Shown piece after piece: positions 48,576-60,000 of a stretch of 64,000 nucleotides of DNA (the stretch's first letter is position 1; every line of letters starts with the position of its first letter). Made by a program: the position numbers and the translations under genes. Origin of the DNA: Wurfbainia villosa (lineage: Eukaryota > Streptophyta > Magnoliopsida > Zingiberales > Zingiberaceae). The notes beneath the pieces are model-generated. The model ran no database searches and was not told the DNA's origin. It saw nothing but the letters and a program-made list of their open reading frames with translations. Location: positions 1,360,001 to 1,424,000 of the forward strand of contig JAKLTH010000216.1 of NCBI GenBank assembly GCA_025175895.1, read 5' to 3'.

Positions 48576-48637
48576 GTCTACGCCATACGTGCTAAGCAGG
48601 GATGGTGGAAAGACACCTTTAAACTCCCTTGGTATGT

Positions 48638-51574
48638 ATGCATATACTGATGTTTGAGGATTCGTGCCTAAATATTTCATCTATGGAACTCAATTTTCTG
48701 GAAAAAAAAACCCAAATAATAATCCTTCCTGAGATGGTTGATGGTCGTTCTCAGGTAAAGGGAGAGTCATTAATAAAGTTAATGGTTTTTAAGGATTTTT
48801 GATAAACAAAAGATTAACTCAACTGTTGTCATAAGTACAATTCTCTCCTTTTCTAGATACACAATCTTATCCTCCGTTTCAAGGTTTGTACCTTGCTACT
48901 GTTCTCACTTGTGCAAAGGTGAATCAACCTGAGTTTCTTGTTCTATTAACGATGATTTTAGATTAACCGAAAGCCCTGGTACATAGCATCTCATTTTTAC
49001 AAACAACACAGAATTTTACCTGGAGTGAGCTTCAACTTGTCTATTTACTTATATGATCCACTGCATTTGTGACATTCTCATTCTTAACTATTTCATCGCA
49101 TATAGATACATGGGGATTTATTCTTTCAGCTATGTGGTGCATTCTCAATAGAACCTAAAAATAAAAGTCTGTCTGATCTTTTCTTATTTTTCTCCTGAAT
49201 TGTTCTTAATAAAATGCTAGTTATGTATGTTCATCAAATCACATTCAAAATCTCATACTCACCCTTTCAGAAATTCCTTAAATAGTTCAGTTTTGCCAGA
49301 TCCATTCCCTGCCATACACGAGTAACTTTTCTCATTTGTGTTTCTTGCTATCTCAAATTTGCAGGAAGTAACGAAGAGATGCTGGAAGAAGGTATTCTAC
49401 CAGATGATGCATAATTTTGACACACAGATTCTCAAAAACATGGACAATGTACTGATCGATAGCTAAACTACAACACAATTGGAGCTCCATGTTCTATTCT
49501 GATCTGTTGCTTCCTAGAATCATAATTGATAATTGTCTTGAGATCCAAGAAATGTGTTTCTCACTAATCTGAAGCCAAAAACAGTTTGTATTCTTCAGTT
49601 GGAATGGTGATTATACTATGATTGCATGGAACCTCACTATCTTGGTTTGGAATTTGATGAGATTTATAGTATTGAAAAACTATTGTTGGGATAAATCCCC
49701 ACCTATTATTTTAGGGCGTGATCAAACTATATAATGTCAGATGATGATTCCAAGGAAGAACAAAATCTTCATCTAACTTTAGTTTTTACTCTCTATCAAC
49801 CTGATAGTGTCGTCCTTATGTCTCACCAACTTACCAGTTTGGTTTCAAATGATTCGATTAGGACATTTGTCAAAAGGCTTCATGACATTTTTTTCTCTCA
49901 CTTAGATCTAGTTATTGTCCTTTTATTTTTCTTCTAATATATTAAAATGCTCACAGTTCATATTAAAATTTAAAATCCATTAACTTTTTTTTTATCAGTA
50001 TGATGTTAGAACACTGATGTGAGTGACATTGCACCAACCTCCAAAATTTTTTTACTAGGGTTTGTTCTTTGTATAGTTCAAAATTTTAAATGTATAGGCC
50101 TGAGGGTCAATGCATTGTAAGTATTCGGAGGAATGGAATTAGAATCTCAAATAAAATTAACATTTTAGATGTTATTTTTGAATGTGTATAAATTATATTC
50201 TATGTATATCTGACAGGTGAAACGGTAAAATATGATAAAATTTATTTAAATATAAATGATGATATAGTAGAAAGGAAATTTTGATACAATGATAAAATTA
50301 TTACTGTGTTCTTGTAGTCACGTATTTGAATTATAGAAATAGTCTCTTTCAATATAGGATAAAACTATGTACAACATATCTAATGTAATTTTATTTTTTT
50401 CCGTAGGAGTTTTGTTCATGGACTACTCTATGTATTTTAGATGATGATAAATAAGATATAGAGTCTAATGGTATAGAGAATTTTATGTATTATATTCCAT
50501 TTAATAGGATAAATTTTAATTGTTATTGTGATTGGATTGTTATTAACCATATCTATTACATAATTATCATTTCAAATTCACTATTGATGATATTTAAAAA
50601 ATTTACATATTCACCTTGTCTAAACTTCCATCTGATCACCTAAATCAATTTCACTTTGCTTAAACTATGCACAATTCAAATGGATTAAATTCTACTTCTA
50701 GCCAACTTCTTAAGCAAAGCTCCAGCTATACTTTAAAAAAACTAAAGGGATATTTCGTAGGCGATTTTTTTTTTCATTTTTCATTTTTATTTTTTTTTTT
50801 AAAACAAGGAAATATGTTAGATTGATATTTTCCATCTCTATTTTTTCAAAAAATAAAATAATGTTTTCTGAAAAATTAAAAAAATACAAAAAAATTGTTT
50901 TCTATTTCTATTTTCATTTTAAAAAAATAAAAGAGTATTTTTTAGAAAATTAAAAAATATAAATTTTTTTTTTTATTTTTTAAAAAAATAAAAAATTCTC
51001 TGCGAACCTAACACTCCTCGCCAACTTATTATAATTTTTATCACAATGCTGTCTAACTCCATTCAAATCTCTCTCCCACACTTAATACTATCAGACTGAC
51101 TAATTTTTAAGAGTGATCGATCCTATCCTATGGACTTTCGGGATGCCTCATCAATAACCAAATCAGATAAGGTCGAAATCCAAGTGGCTTCCACTGGCCA
51201 CCAAAAATAAATCGAAAAAAATACTCGTAACTTTTTTACGGTTCAATCCGAATTTCACAAATATTATTCTTAAACGACTCCCGATGTCGAAATTATCGTT
51301 ATCTAGGATAAAGCTCTTAAATCTCGAATCGCGAATAAATTTTTACCGTCAATCAGTCGTCGATAGAGAACCAAATTATATTCTTCCGTGAAATATCTTC
51401 AACACTGCACCACTGCACCGTGCCTTTTTAATTTATGAAGGGTGTGTATTAATTTGTTTTCCTTTATTTTTATAAGTATTATTTTTTAATTATAAAATTT
51501 TTCCGGTTCAAACCGAACTCTTATTAACAAACGCTGAGCGCAAGCGAAACGTTATCCGCTCTCTGCCTCCGTCC
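48638..51574. other. Intergenic DNA between kinase pseudogene and PRFB1
   Basis: The first part may be 3' untranslated DNA of the kinase gene. The rest is AT-rich. The stretch 50745-51025 is A/T homopolymer-rich with words like those in the MITE at 29911-30092 (TTTTCATTTTTCATTTTTAT, GAAAAATTAAAAAAATAC) and is probably a related element. The open frame at 49734-49937 is not recognised. No gene is supported. Confidence 0.5.
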
Positions 51575-54500
51575 ATGGAGACCGCGAAGCCGATGCTCCG
51601 GTCGGCGCTCAAGATCCTTTCGACTCCCTTGTCTTTCTCCACCAACGGCGGCGGCTGCGGCAGGTCCCTCCGGGTATTCCCCGTGCCCACCCCGAGTCTC
51701 ACAGCAGCTCTGTCTCTCTTCTCCAAACCACTGAAACCTTCTCTTCGCCACCCAGGTAAAAATCCTCTTTCGAAACCCCTCTTTGCCTTTCGATTTTACA
51801 ACAAAAATAGTTTTTTTTTGGGGACCAAGATTTCCTTTTTATTCGTCAAGTCGGTCCATTCATTTGAAAACCCTCTTTGGCTTTCGATTTGACGAGGGAA
51901 AGGTTGTTCTTTTGCTCGTCCATCCTTTTTTTACTCCTAATTTTGGCTATTCGTTTGGTTCAGTCCACCTCGCAGTTTCTAGTGGTCAGTCAAGCGTGAG
52001 TGCCACTTCGGAATCAGTTGAATGGGCTATGCAAGGTATGTAACTAGAGTATACTCGTTGAAAAATCAACCCTTTTTTTATTTTGGATAGATTGCCTGGT
52101 TTATTCATGCTATTTACGCTTTGTTAGTTCGACGCTTGGGTGAATCAAAACATCCGACAACTTAGTTAGGTTGTGAAAAATGCAGATTTCTATGCATTGA
52201 GAAAGGATGTTGAAGCTACTGCAGTGCGTGTGGAAGAGATAAGGATGTCAGCTGGTCTGGAACTGTTAGAAGCTGATCTTGCTTTGCTGGAGAAGAAGGC
52301 TGCTGATGATTCTTTATGGGATGATCGAGCAAAGGCACAGGAAATACTTCTTTCCTTGACTGATGTGAAAGAGAAAATCAAGTTGCTCAGTGATTTTAAA
52401 TCTCAGGTTTGGATGTTGGCAACTTTTGATTGTTTAAAAAATTATATGACATAGTGCATCAACAAAAACATTGATGACAATATAAGATCAGAGAGAAAAC
52501 TTCTGGCATCTTGACACCGCCCCCCCCCCACCCAAAACAGCACCATTATCTTTGATTCCTCCCTTTCATAATGTCGCACAGCAATGATTCATCTGAAGCT
52601 GAAATAGTCAAAAATGTTGAAAGTTATACTTTTCCTTTTCATCATACATTTTGGTTAAACAAATACTTGTAGAAATATATGCCCTTGGATGATTGTAAGC
52701 TGAATGATAACTCTCATTACCTTTTCTTTTTTAAATGATAAAATAATGTTTTTATTTTGTGATTGTAGGTTGAAGAAGCTGAAACAATAGTGGCACTGAC
52801 TGAAGAGTTAGAAACTATAGATAATAGTCTCTTACAAGAGGCTTCTAAGATAATTAGAGGGTTAAGTAAGGCTCTAGATCGGTTTGAGTTGACACAACTT
52901 CTTTCTGGGCCTTATGACAAGGAAGGTGCAGTAGTTACTATAACAGCTGGTGCTGGCGGTACTGATGCACAGGTATGCATCTATTTACCATTTTTTCTCG
53001 ATTATATTGGTTGCTTGTTAACCTGGAACATTCAGCAATTGTTGATTAGTTGTCTTATCTGTGTAATATGTTGATTGTTAGAGAAAGCCTATGCTGTATA
53101 ACTGATCTGGATCAGAGAGGAAACATCTGGAGTGTTATGGCATTTTCTTAAATCAAGTTCAATTTGATCATTCTAACAGATTAAACACTGGAAGTTTTAG
53201 CTTTGTGTTGTGCTATGAAAATAGATCTGTATGCAATCTTTTAATGACTTAACTAACTTGAAGTATGTGATTGCCAATTTCAGTTAATAAAGTCTTCGTG
53301 TTCCAATTCTTGAAGAAGTAATTGCAGACAACCTGACACCAATTAACTGTTCTTGGTCCATGTAATGAATATTTCATGTGCACTACTCTTCTAGTAAGAC
53401 TTTTGCATGATCTCCAGTGCAGGATTGGGCGGATATGCTACTTCGCATGTATGTGAGGTGGGGAGAGAAGCAAGGATACAAGGCAAAGGTGGTTGAGAAA
53501 TCTCCTGGAGAGGAGGCTGGAATTAAATCTGCTTCAATTGAAATTGAAGGTCGTTATGCCTACGGGTATCTATCCGGGGAGAAAGGAACACACCGTATTG
53601 TTCGCCAATCACCATTCAATGCTAAAGGCCTTCGCCAGGTAATGAAAAGCACATTCACCGCTGTAGTATGATGTAGACTCTGAAAGTTGTGTATGCTAAC
53701 TGGTGGTTAAAATTTAAGTCCATCAAACAATCATCTCAGTGTTCGTCAATTAACTCTGCCCGCAAATCTTGCTACAATATAAAAGATATCCTATTAATCT
53801 CCCTGCCACACATTTGCATGCAGCGATCCTCATTTTCAAACTTGTTTCAGTACATGACTTCGGTCTTCTGTCAATGGCATTTTTCTCAAATGAAATCCTT
53901 CTACTGAAATTACCTACATGGATGATATTGATTCCATGCAATGCTCTCTTCCCATGTGATATTGTGATTGAAGGACACTAACATATTCTAGAATCTGTAA
54001 CGACTCGAGTTTCATTTGAGGTTTCATGCTTGCAGTGTTGATTTTGATAAGTTTCACCTGCAAAAATCTTGCAATAATGGAGATGATGATTGATGAATAT
54101 TCTAATTCTCTGTAATGGTACCTGCAGACTAGCTTTTCCGGTGTGGAAGTTATGCCCCTTCTTCCTGAAGAATCACTAGATGTAGATATACCTGAAGAAG
54201 ACCTGGAAATCAGCTATTCTAGGGCTGGAGGAAAAGGAGGACAGAACGTCAACAAAGTGGAAACCGCTGTTCGGATTGTTCACATTCCCACCGGAGTTGC
54301 AGTTCGTTGTACAGGTTTGTCTCACAAGGGATTAGTTGAAACAAACTCATTTCTTTTAAATGAAATTAACGTCTAAATGATGCCAATTTTAATTTTCTGT
54401 ACAGTCGTCGGATCATTTATCATGAAAAAAAATACCTTTTCCACTTTGATTCTCATATTCCCAATATGTGTTGAACACTAGTATTATTTAGGTCTACAAT

Positions 54501-55520
54501 TCAGGTAGATTTCACATTTTCTGAATATGACATGGCAACTATATGCATCTGATGTGTCGTGATCAGTTGTTTCTGATGTGTCGTGATCAGTCGTTTAGGG
54601 TTAGACTAATATTTTTAAGTAATTACTGAGTTCTGAGAGTTAATGTACAACTATGTGAAAAACTATTGATGGAATGGGAACAACTGGTTTTAAAACAAGT
54701 AAATAAATTTTATAATTAGACAAGTGAAATGGGTGTAAGGTCATCTTCTTTTAGTACTAGGCTCATGGCAATTGAGAAAAGAAAAATTGTCACAGCCAGC
54801 ATAAACAAGACAACAATCCTGTTAAATTATCAAAATCGACTATATTCTCTTTATTAGGATCCAACTTATCACGCGGACTAAAAAAGTAGGGTTGGGCGAA
54901 TACTTAGCAGAATCAGAGTTCGAATCTCAATAGGCACGAATATTCTAAGTGTACATAGGTTGTGTTCCGGATTTACTTGATAAGCGAATTAAGGAGTAGG
55001 CCGTCTAGTTTTAGGATTAGTCGAGTGAAATTCAAGCACTTGGATTATCAAACAAAAAAAAAAAAAAGTAGGGTGTCACACTCATCCCTATAAGTTTGAT
55101 CCCACAGTCGAGACTCAATCTCCAATTTATTATCTAAATTCTTCCAAATTAGGAGTTTGATCACTACATCATGATTGCTATTTGGTAAAACCATTCCCTT
55201 TTCCTGTTCCAGAGGAAAGAACTCAATTAGCTAACAAGATAAAGGCCCTTGCCCGTTTGAAAGCCAAACTGCTAGTGATTGCTGAGGAACAGCGAGCTTC
55301 TGAAATCAAACAGATAAGAGGTGATGCAGTGAAGGCAGAGTGGGGTCAGCAGATCCGCAACTACGTCTTCCACCCATACAAGCTCGTAAAAGACGTGAGA
55401 ACCGGGCACGAGACCTCCGATATCTCATCGGCGATGGATGGTGAACTCGAACCATTTATCAAAGCTTACTTGAAACACAAGTACACTGCAAATGTTGCTG
55501 AAGCCAGAGGTTCAAAGTAG
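51575..55520 (+). CDS. PRFB1: Plastid peptide chain release factor 2 (HCF109-type), 7 exons
   Basis: Exons 51575-51755, 51964-52035, 52186-52406, 52769-52972, 53423-53638, 54128-54314 and 55213-55520 join in frame to 462 residues. The first ~85 residues are Ser/Pro/Leu-rich and basic, a plastid transit peptide. The mature part is a class-1 release factor: an acidic helical N-terminal domain, TAGAGGTDAQDWADML, the stop-codon-reading SPF motif (289-291, RQSPFNAKGLRQ) and the peptidyl-hydrolysis loop GGKGGQNVNK with GGQ at 335-337. The C-terminus QIRNYVFHPYKLVKDVRTGH is typical. Intact SPF and GGQ indicate a UGA/UAA-specific factor for plastid translation (Arabidopsis HCF109/PrfB1), unlike PrfB3, which has lost these motifs. 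The programmed frameshift of bacterial prfB is absent. The gene is cyanobacterial in origin but fully intron-containing. It is convergent with the RS-rich protein gene. Confidence 0.96.
54549..54598. repeat. Near-perfect 25-bp tandem pair
   Basis: CTGATGTGTCGTGATCAGTT and CTGATGTGTCGTGATCAGTC lie head to tail in PRFB1 intron 6, each followed by GTTT. Confidence 0.85.
54893..55061 (+). mobile_element. SINE-like element, about 169 bp, with 13-bp target duplication and poly-A tail
   Basis: The sequence is flanked by AAAAAAGTAGGGT at 54880-54892 and 55062-55074. Near its 5' end is GAGTTCGAATCTC (54916-54928), matching a Pol III box B, and it ends in ATCAAACAAAAAAA. These are hallmarks of a tRNA-derived SINE. 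A box A is not clear, and it does not belong to the Au family seen elsewhere here. It lies in PRFB1 intron 6. Confidence 0.65.
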
Positions 55521-57094
55521 CAGAGCTCACTTGGTAGCAACAAAGAATCACTAGCCTTTTATTTCTTGTTACAATTGAATTCCAAAGTAATTATATGTTG
55601 TAGTGTGGAGAATCGCCTTCGTTCTGTGTTTCTATTCTGCAACTCCATTGATAAAACGTGGAAAAAGGAGCAATTTTTTTTTTATCAAGCACATATATGA
55701 ATATATTGATATGATGCAGATTCCGCCGTCCATTGCACCGTGTACAATGCTCGATTTGTCATTTGATCGTGCAGAATATGGAAATGCATAATAATTAAAA
55801 ATCTTCTCCATGCTGATCTCGAGCAACTTCTCCTTGTGCTCAGCATCGCCGAAATTGCGGTCAGATTTCATCTTGATCGAGGTTAGATTTCAGCGATGTT
55901 CTTGCGGTGCTCGACTAGAGTTTGGGCACGGAAAAGAAATTTCAATTATTGTAGATCCGATCGGAATCCAAGGCAATTGGACGACGTAGGCGAATCTGAG
56001 TTCAAACGCTGGGGTATAATGTAAATGGCGGTGAAAAAATTGGACGACAGGGATGAGGCGCAAAAGGAATCGTCGTGTAATAAGACAAAAGAACAGACAC
56101 TCAGAACAACTTATAACCCTAAGATATTGACCGTTAATTTTATTCAAACTAATGGCATGAAGGAGTACAATAGATGCACAGAATTTCTGTGATCAAACTT
56201 CATTAAGTTTCCGTGATGAATTCAATTTTATGGTTAAGAACTGTATGAATACTTATCAAGCTCAATTCTAACGGATGCAAAATATATCGTTAATTTTTTT
56301 TTTATTTTCCCCATTCAAAGAAACTACTTTTCCAAAGCAAAATTCTCAATGCAGAAATTCTTTATAATTTATCATTCTTTATTAAAAATATTTGACTTGA
56401 ATATAATAGATAATTTTCAAGATTCAGATCATTGATGGTAAAGCAATCATTTAATTATTAAATCAAAGCTCCTTTCTAATTAAACAAATATCTAACGTCT
56501 AATTAAATAAATATCTAATAAGAAAATCAAAAGCACAAAGTTAAAACAATTTTCATATGCAACAAATGCACAAAGCTTAAGAAATTTCCTTTTTGATTAT
56601 ATTTATTTTCTGACTTCATGGAGACGAGTCTACTCGGATCAAAATTAACTCATTAATTGTTTGGATTATGTCATCAGAAACATCCAACCAAACTCGACAG
56701 TTTATCATCATTCATGACATCCCATTTCACTTAAATTCTGCACATTAACGAGCAAGATGCAGGTGCAGAGAGTTAAAATAATGTAGAAATCTAAACTCCA
56801 TTTGGCTTTCTAACCCATGCCACTTTCATTTACAGACTTGTGATTACAAATCCATTTAGCACTGCAAAAACATATCTGCCATCTGAAACATCAAACATAC
56901 TGAAATTACCGTTGGCCGATCTAAAATAGACGACCGATCGAAAAGCTCATCTTCCTCTGCTCGGTGAGCATGCATGCTTAGTTGCCGATCCACTTTCTCC
57001 GACGATAAAACTATCGAAGTACATTCATACTACTAGTAGCTTTCCACTACTTCCAAACAAGCATGGACCACCTTCTTCTCTGTTAGTCTCATGA
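55521..57094. other. 3' space between PRFB1 and the RS-rich gene
   Basis: The PRFB1 3' untranslated region probably ends within 55521-55800. The stretch 55800-56100 is somewhat GC-richer with small antisense frames (for example 55890-56147 -) that match nothing. The rest is AT-rich; 56840-57094 is probably the 3' untranslated region of the RS-rich gene. Confidence 0.45.
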
Positions 57095-60000
57095 TTATCG
57101 CCTTCGATGAACTGGCGTGCCAGATCTAGACCTCCTGTAACGAAAAGATAAAAAAGGAGCTATTATCAATACATACATAAAAAATAAAACCAATTTGAGG
57201 GAAGCAGAGCCTTCGAGCTCAATTCACATTCACCTGGATGAAAATTGTTTTTAGGTGCAACATACAATGTTAACCTCAAAAATGATGGAAGTTTCATGAC
57301 TAACCTCCGTTGTTCACAAGAATAGGGAGAATGCCTGGGATGAGAGTGCTTCCTATTTGGAGACCGCGATACTTGTCTAGAAATTGAAACATAAATACTA
57401 ATTTGGTAAGTAAAAGCATTTGAAAAAACAATGTGTTTCTGAATTCTTTACTCCCTCAACTCAACCTGCAAGCTATTTATCAGTTTCTTTAAGAAACACG
57501 CTTTTACGCAAGTCAACACTGGTAAATTAATCGTTGCAAAATAAACTAGAGAAAAAAAAAGGCTAAATATGCGACAGCTACAAAGAATTCCCAACGTATT
57601 GAAAAAGAATGATTCAAAAGTTTTGTTTGTCAACAATGTTACAGTACAATTCTGAACCATCTGAGAACATGAAAGATTAGGAGGTAACCTACCTTCAAGT
57701 AAGGTCAAGCATGAGATATAATGAGGACACCGTGAATTGCCAGTATGGAAGGGGAAAGTAAAATCAATTCTTGTAAAGCTAATTCCAAAGTAATTATTAG
57801 AAGTTCGGACAACTTTTGATCTGTCTTTTGTCCTTATTCGTTAAGTAGCATACAACAACAACAACAACCAAACTTTAATCCATTAGATAGGGTCGACTAT
57901 ATGAATCATTCTACGCCATTGAACTCTATCCCCTACTATATCATCTATACTTAAATAAATTTTATCTTGTTTTATTGCTAACCAAGACTTTTTTAATCTT
58001 CCTCGTTTGGTGTTGTATTTGTCATAGTTTCACATCGCTTAACTGGAGCATTTATTGATATATTTGTACCACCCTAAACGTGTCTTTTGGAGTTTTTCCT
58101 TAATAGATGCAACTCCGACTTTCTCTCTAATGCTTTCATTTTTTTATTCTATCTATCCTCATATATCCATATATCTATCTTAAATCTTCATCTCTGCAAC
58201 TCTTATCTTCTGCTCATGTACTTGAATCGTAGTCCAATATTCAACGTTATATAATATAATAAGTCTAACCATCGTTTTGTAAAACTTTTCTTTAAATTTT
58301 AGAGGTATTTTACGATCATATAAAACACCTAACGCTCTCCTCCATTTCAACCATCTTGCTTATATTCTATGTAAGACATCTCTCTAAATCCCTCTATCAT
58401 TTTGCAAAAATGATACTAAATACTTAAAACTTTCAATTCCAGACAACTTGTCAACACTCATCTTAACACTTATCTCATTACGTCTAATATTGCTAAATAT
58501 ATATTTCATATATTTTGTCTTTACCATAAGTCTAAAACCTTTCACTTCTAATATTTTCCGTCAAGATTTTAATTTAACATTTACTCCTTTACGTGTCTCA
58601 TCTACCAAAACAATATCATTTGCAAACATGCACCACAGTACTATGTCTTGAATGTCTCCAATAAGTTCATCCATGATTAATGTAAAAATATAGGGACTTA
58701 AAGTTGATCCTTGATTTATCCCTATCTTTATTGGAAATACTTCCGTTAATCCGCCTGAAGTCTTCACTCTGGTCGTTACTTCCTCTATCCGTTAGGTAGC
58801 ATATAACATAAAAGAGAGAGTTGGCTACAATGACAGGGAAAGTTATCTCAAGAACTCCATGACAAAATTATCCTTAGAGCCAACACAACAAAGCATGAAA
58901 TAAGAAATTTGCAATTTCAACTAATACACTGGACCCATCATATTAGAATAAATTTCCTATATAAAAAGTTAACTATATAGTATGGAGTTTGCTAAGAGGG
59001 TTTAAGTGTGATAATTTTTCCTTGAAACTAGCATGCACTATGCACATGGACATTTCCACATTGGAACCTAAATTTTTGGTTAAAAGATCTATAGCTAATC
59101 CTGGTTTCCAATATCTAAATAAGATGCGAAAGATGTGAAGTGAAAACACAAACAAAGAGCAGGCATAAATCAGAAACAACACTTTAAGGATTACCAAAAG
59201 ATAGTGGGACAAGACCCAGAGATACAGGCATGAATAATATATTTGAACCTCCTATAAATTTGTTGACCTAACTTAAATATTGATCTCCCAGTAACTTGAT
59301 TAGGGTCTCTCGACCTCCAGCTTATACCATTATTTTTTCACATGTTAGACTAGTAAGTTTTGAAAGAGATGAAATAAATTACCAAATCAATTGAAATGAC
59401 CTGAATCTAGTGTCAGTAAAGTCCTATTAGTTTATTGAATGAGCATGTGCAAATTGGACAACTGAAAATTCAATACTCATGTAAAGGTTGATTAGCTGAT
59501 GACTTGTCACAATGTTTAACTCCAAAGTGACTGGTAGACATTTATATTCTTTATACCCCCTCCTCTCCTTTCATGTGTTAAAGACAGACTAAACACATTG
59601 GCCTAAATCCAAAACGAGTATGATAGTGACATGGGGAGGATTCAAATACAGAACCTCCTGTTGCATAACCATGTTAAAGTGGATTGACTAACCGCTGTAT
59701 AAAAATACATTTATATTCTTAACAACTTGGAAGGATAAAACTTCCCTAGAAAGAACTATATACAAGTCAAATGCAAAAGAAAGGTCAAGAATGAGACTAC
59801 ATAGTTTAATTTCATCTCTTGATTAGGCAAAAAAATCATGAAAGATGTTCTATAATACCTGGCCTTGGATCTGCTTGGTGATGGTGAACGAGAATGCATC
59901 CTCCTAAATTGCAGATCAGAATTATCAAGATAAGCAGGCAAAATATGTTAGCTCAATAAAGAAACCATAACATACCTCCTTTTTGGCACCTCACATGATT

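Larger units (their letters stand above)
42174..48637 (+). pseudogene. Ankyrin-repeat Raf-like kinase (plant integrin-linked-kinase type), disrupted
   Basis: Coding blocks: 42174-42413, 42533-42607, 42683-42787, 43333-43418, 43680-43800, 43972-44022, 44563-44625, 44738-44859, 46187-46272, 47169-47296, 47451-47531 plus 48576-48637. Exons 1-2 encode ankyrin repeats (GRTALHAAACEGNVDVVKLL). Exons 3-11 encode a kinase related to plant ILK/Raf-like MAPKKKs: SVKILDKD, HPNVIQFVGAVTQ, HCNLKPKNILLD, LGFG, APELYKDE-like TPELYKDE, and IEECWNPEPVIRPTFSE. Three lesions are visible. Exon 6 lacks about 28 nt between GDL and QPHKALRYALEIAR, shifting the frame to a stop at 43999-44001. The catalytic loop reads HCN where HCD/HRD is expected. 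A solo LTR splits the last exon before the final AKQGWWKDTFKLPW. The GFG in place of DFG is normal for this subfamily. All splice phases still fit, so decay is recent. A truncated ankyrin product is possible. Confidence 0.88.

Noticed and set aside
51508..51751. Minus-strand frames over PRFB1 exon 1
   Set aside because: Antisense shadows of the transit-peptide exon.
54916..54928. tRNA gene suggested by a box B-like GTTCGAATC
   Set aside because: No cloverleaf can be drawn around it; the target duplication and poly-A tail indicate a SINE.
51575..55520. Bacterial contamination, because PrfB and AlgH-like proteins are bacterial families
   Set aside because: Both genes have several phased GT-AG introns and N-terminal transit regions; they are nuclear genes of endosymbiotic origin.
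55632..56147. Minus-strand frames between PRFB1 and the RS gene
   Set aside because: Short, unrelated to known proteins, no coherent start or splice continuation.
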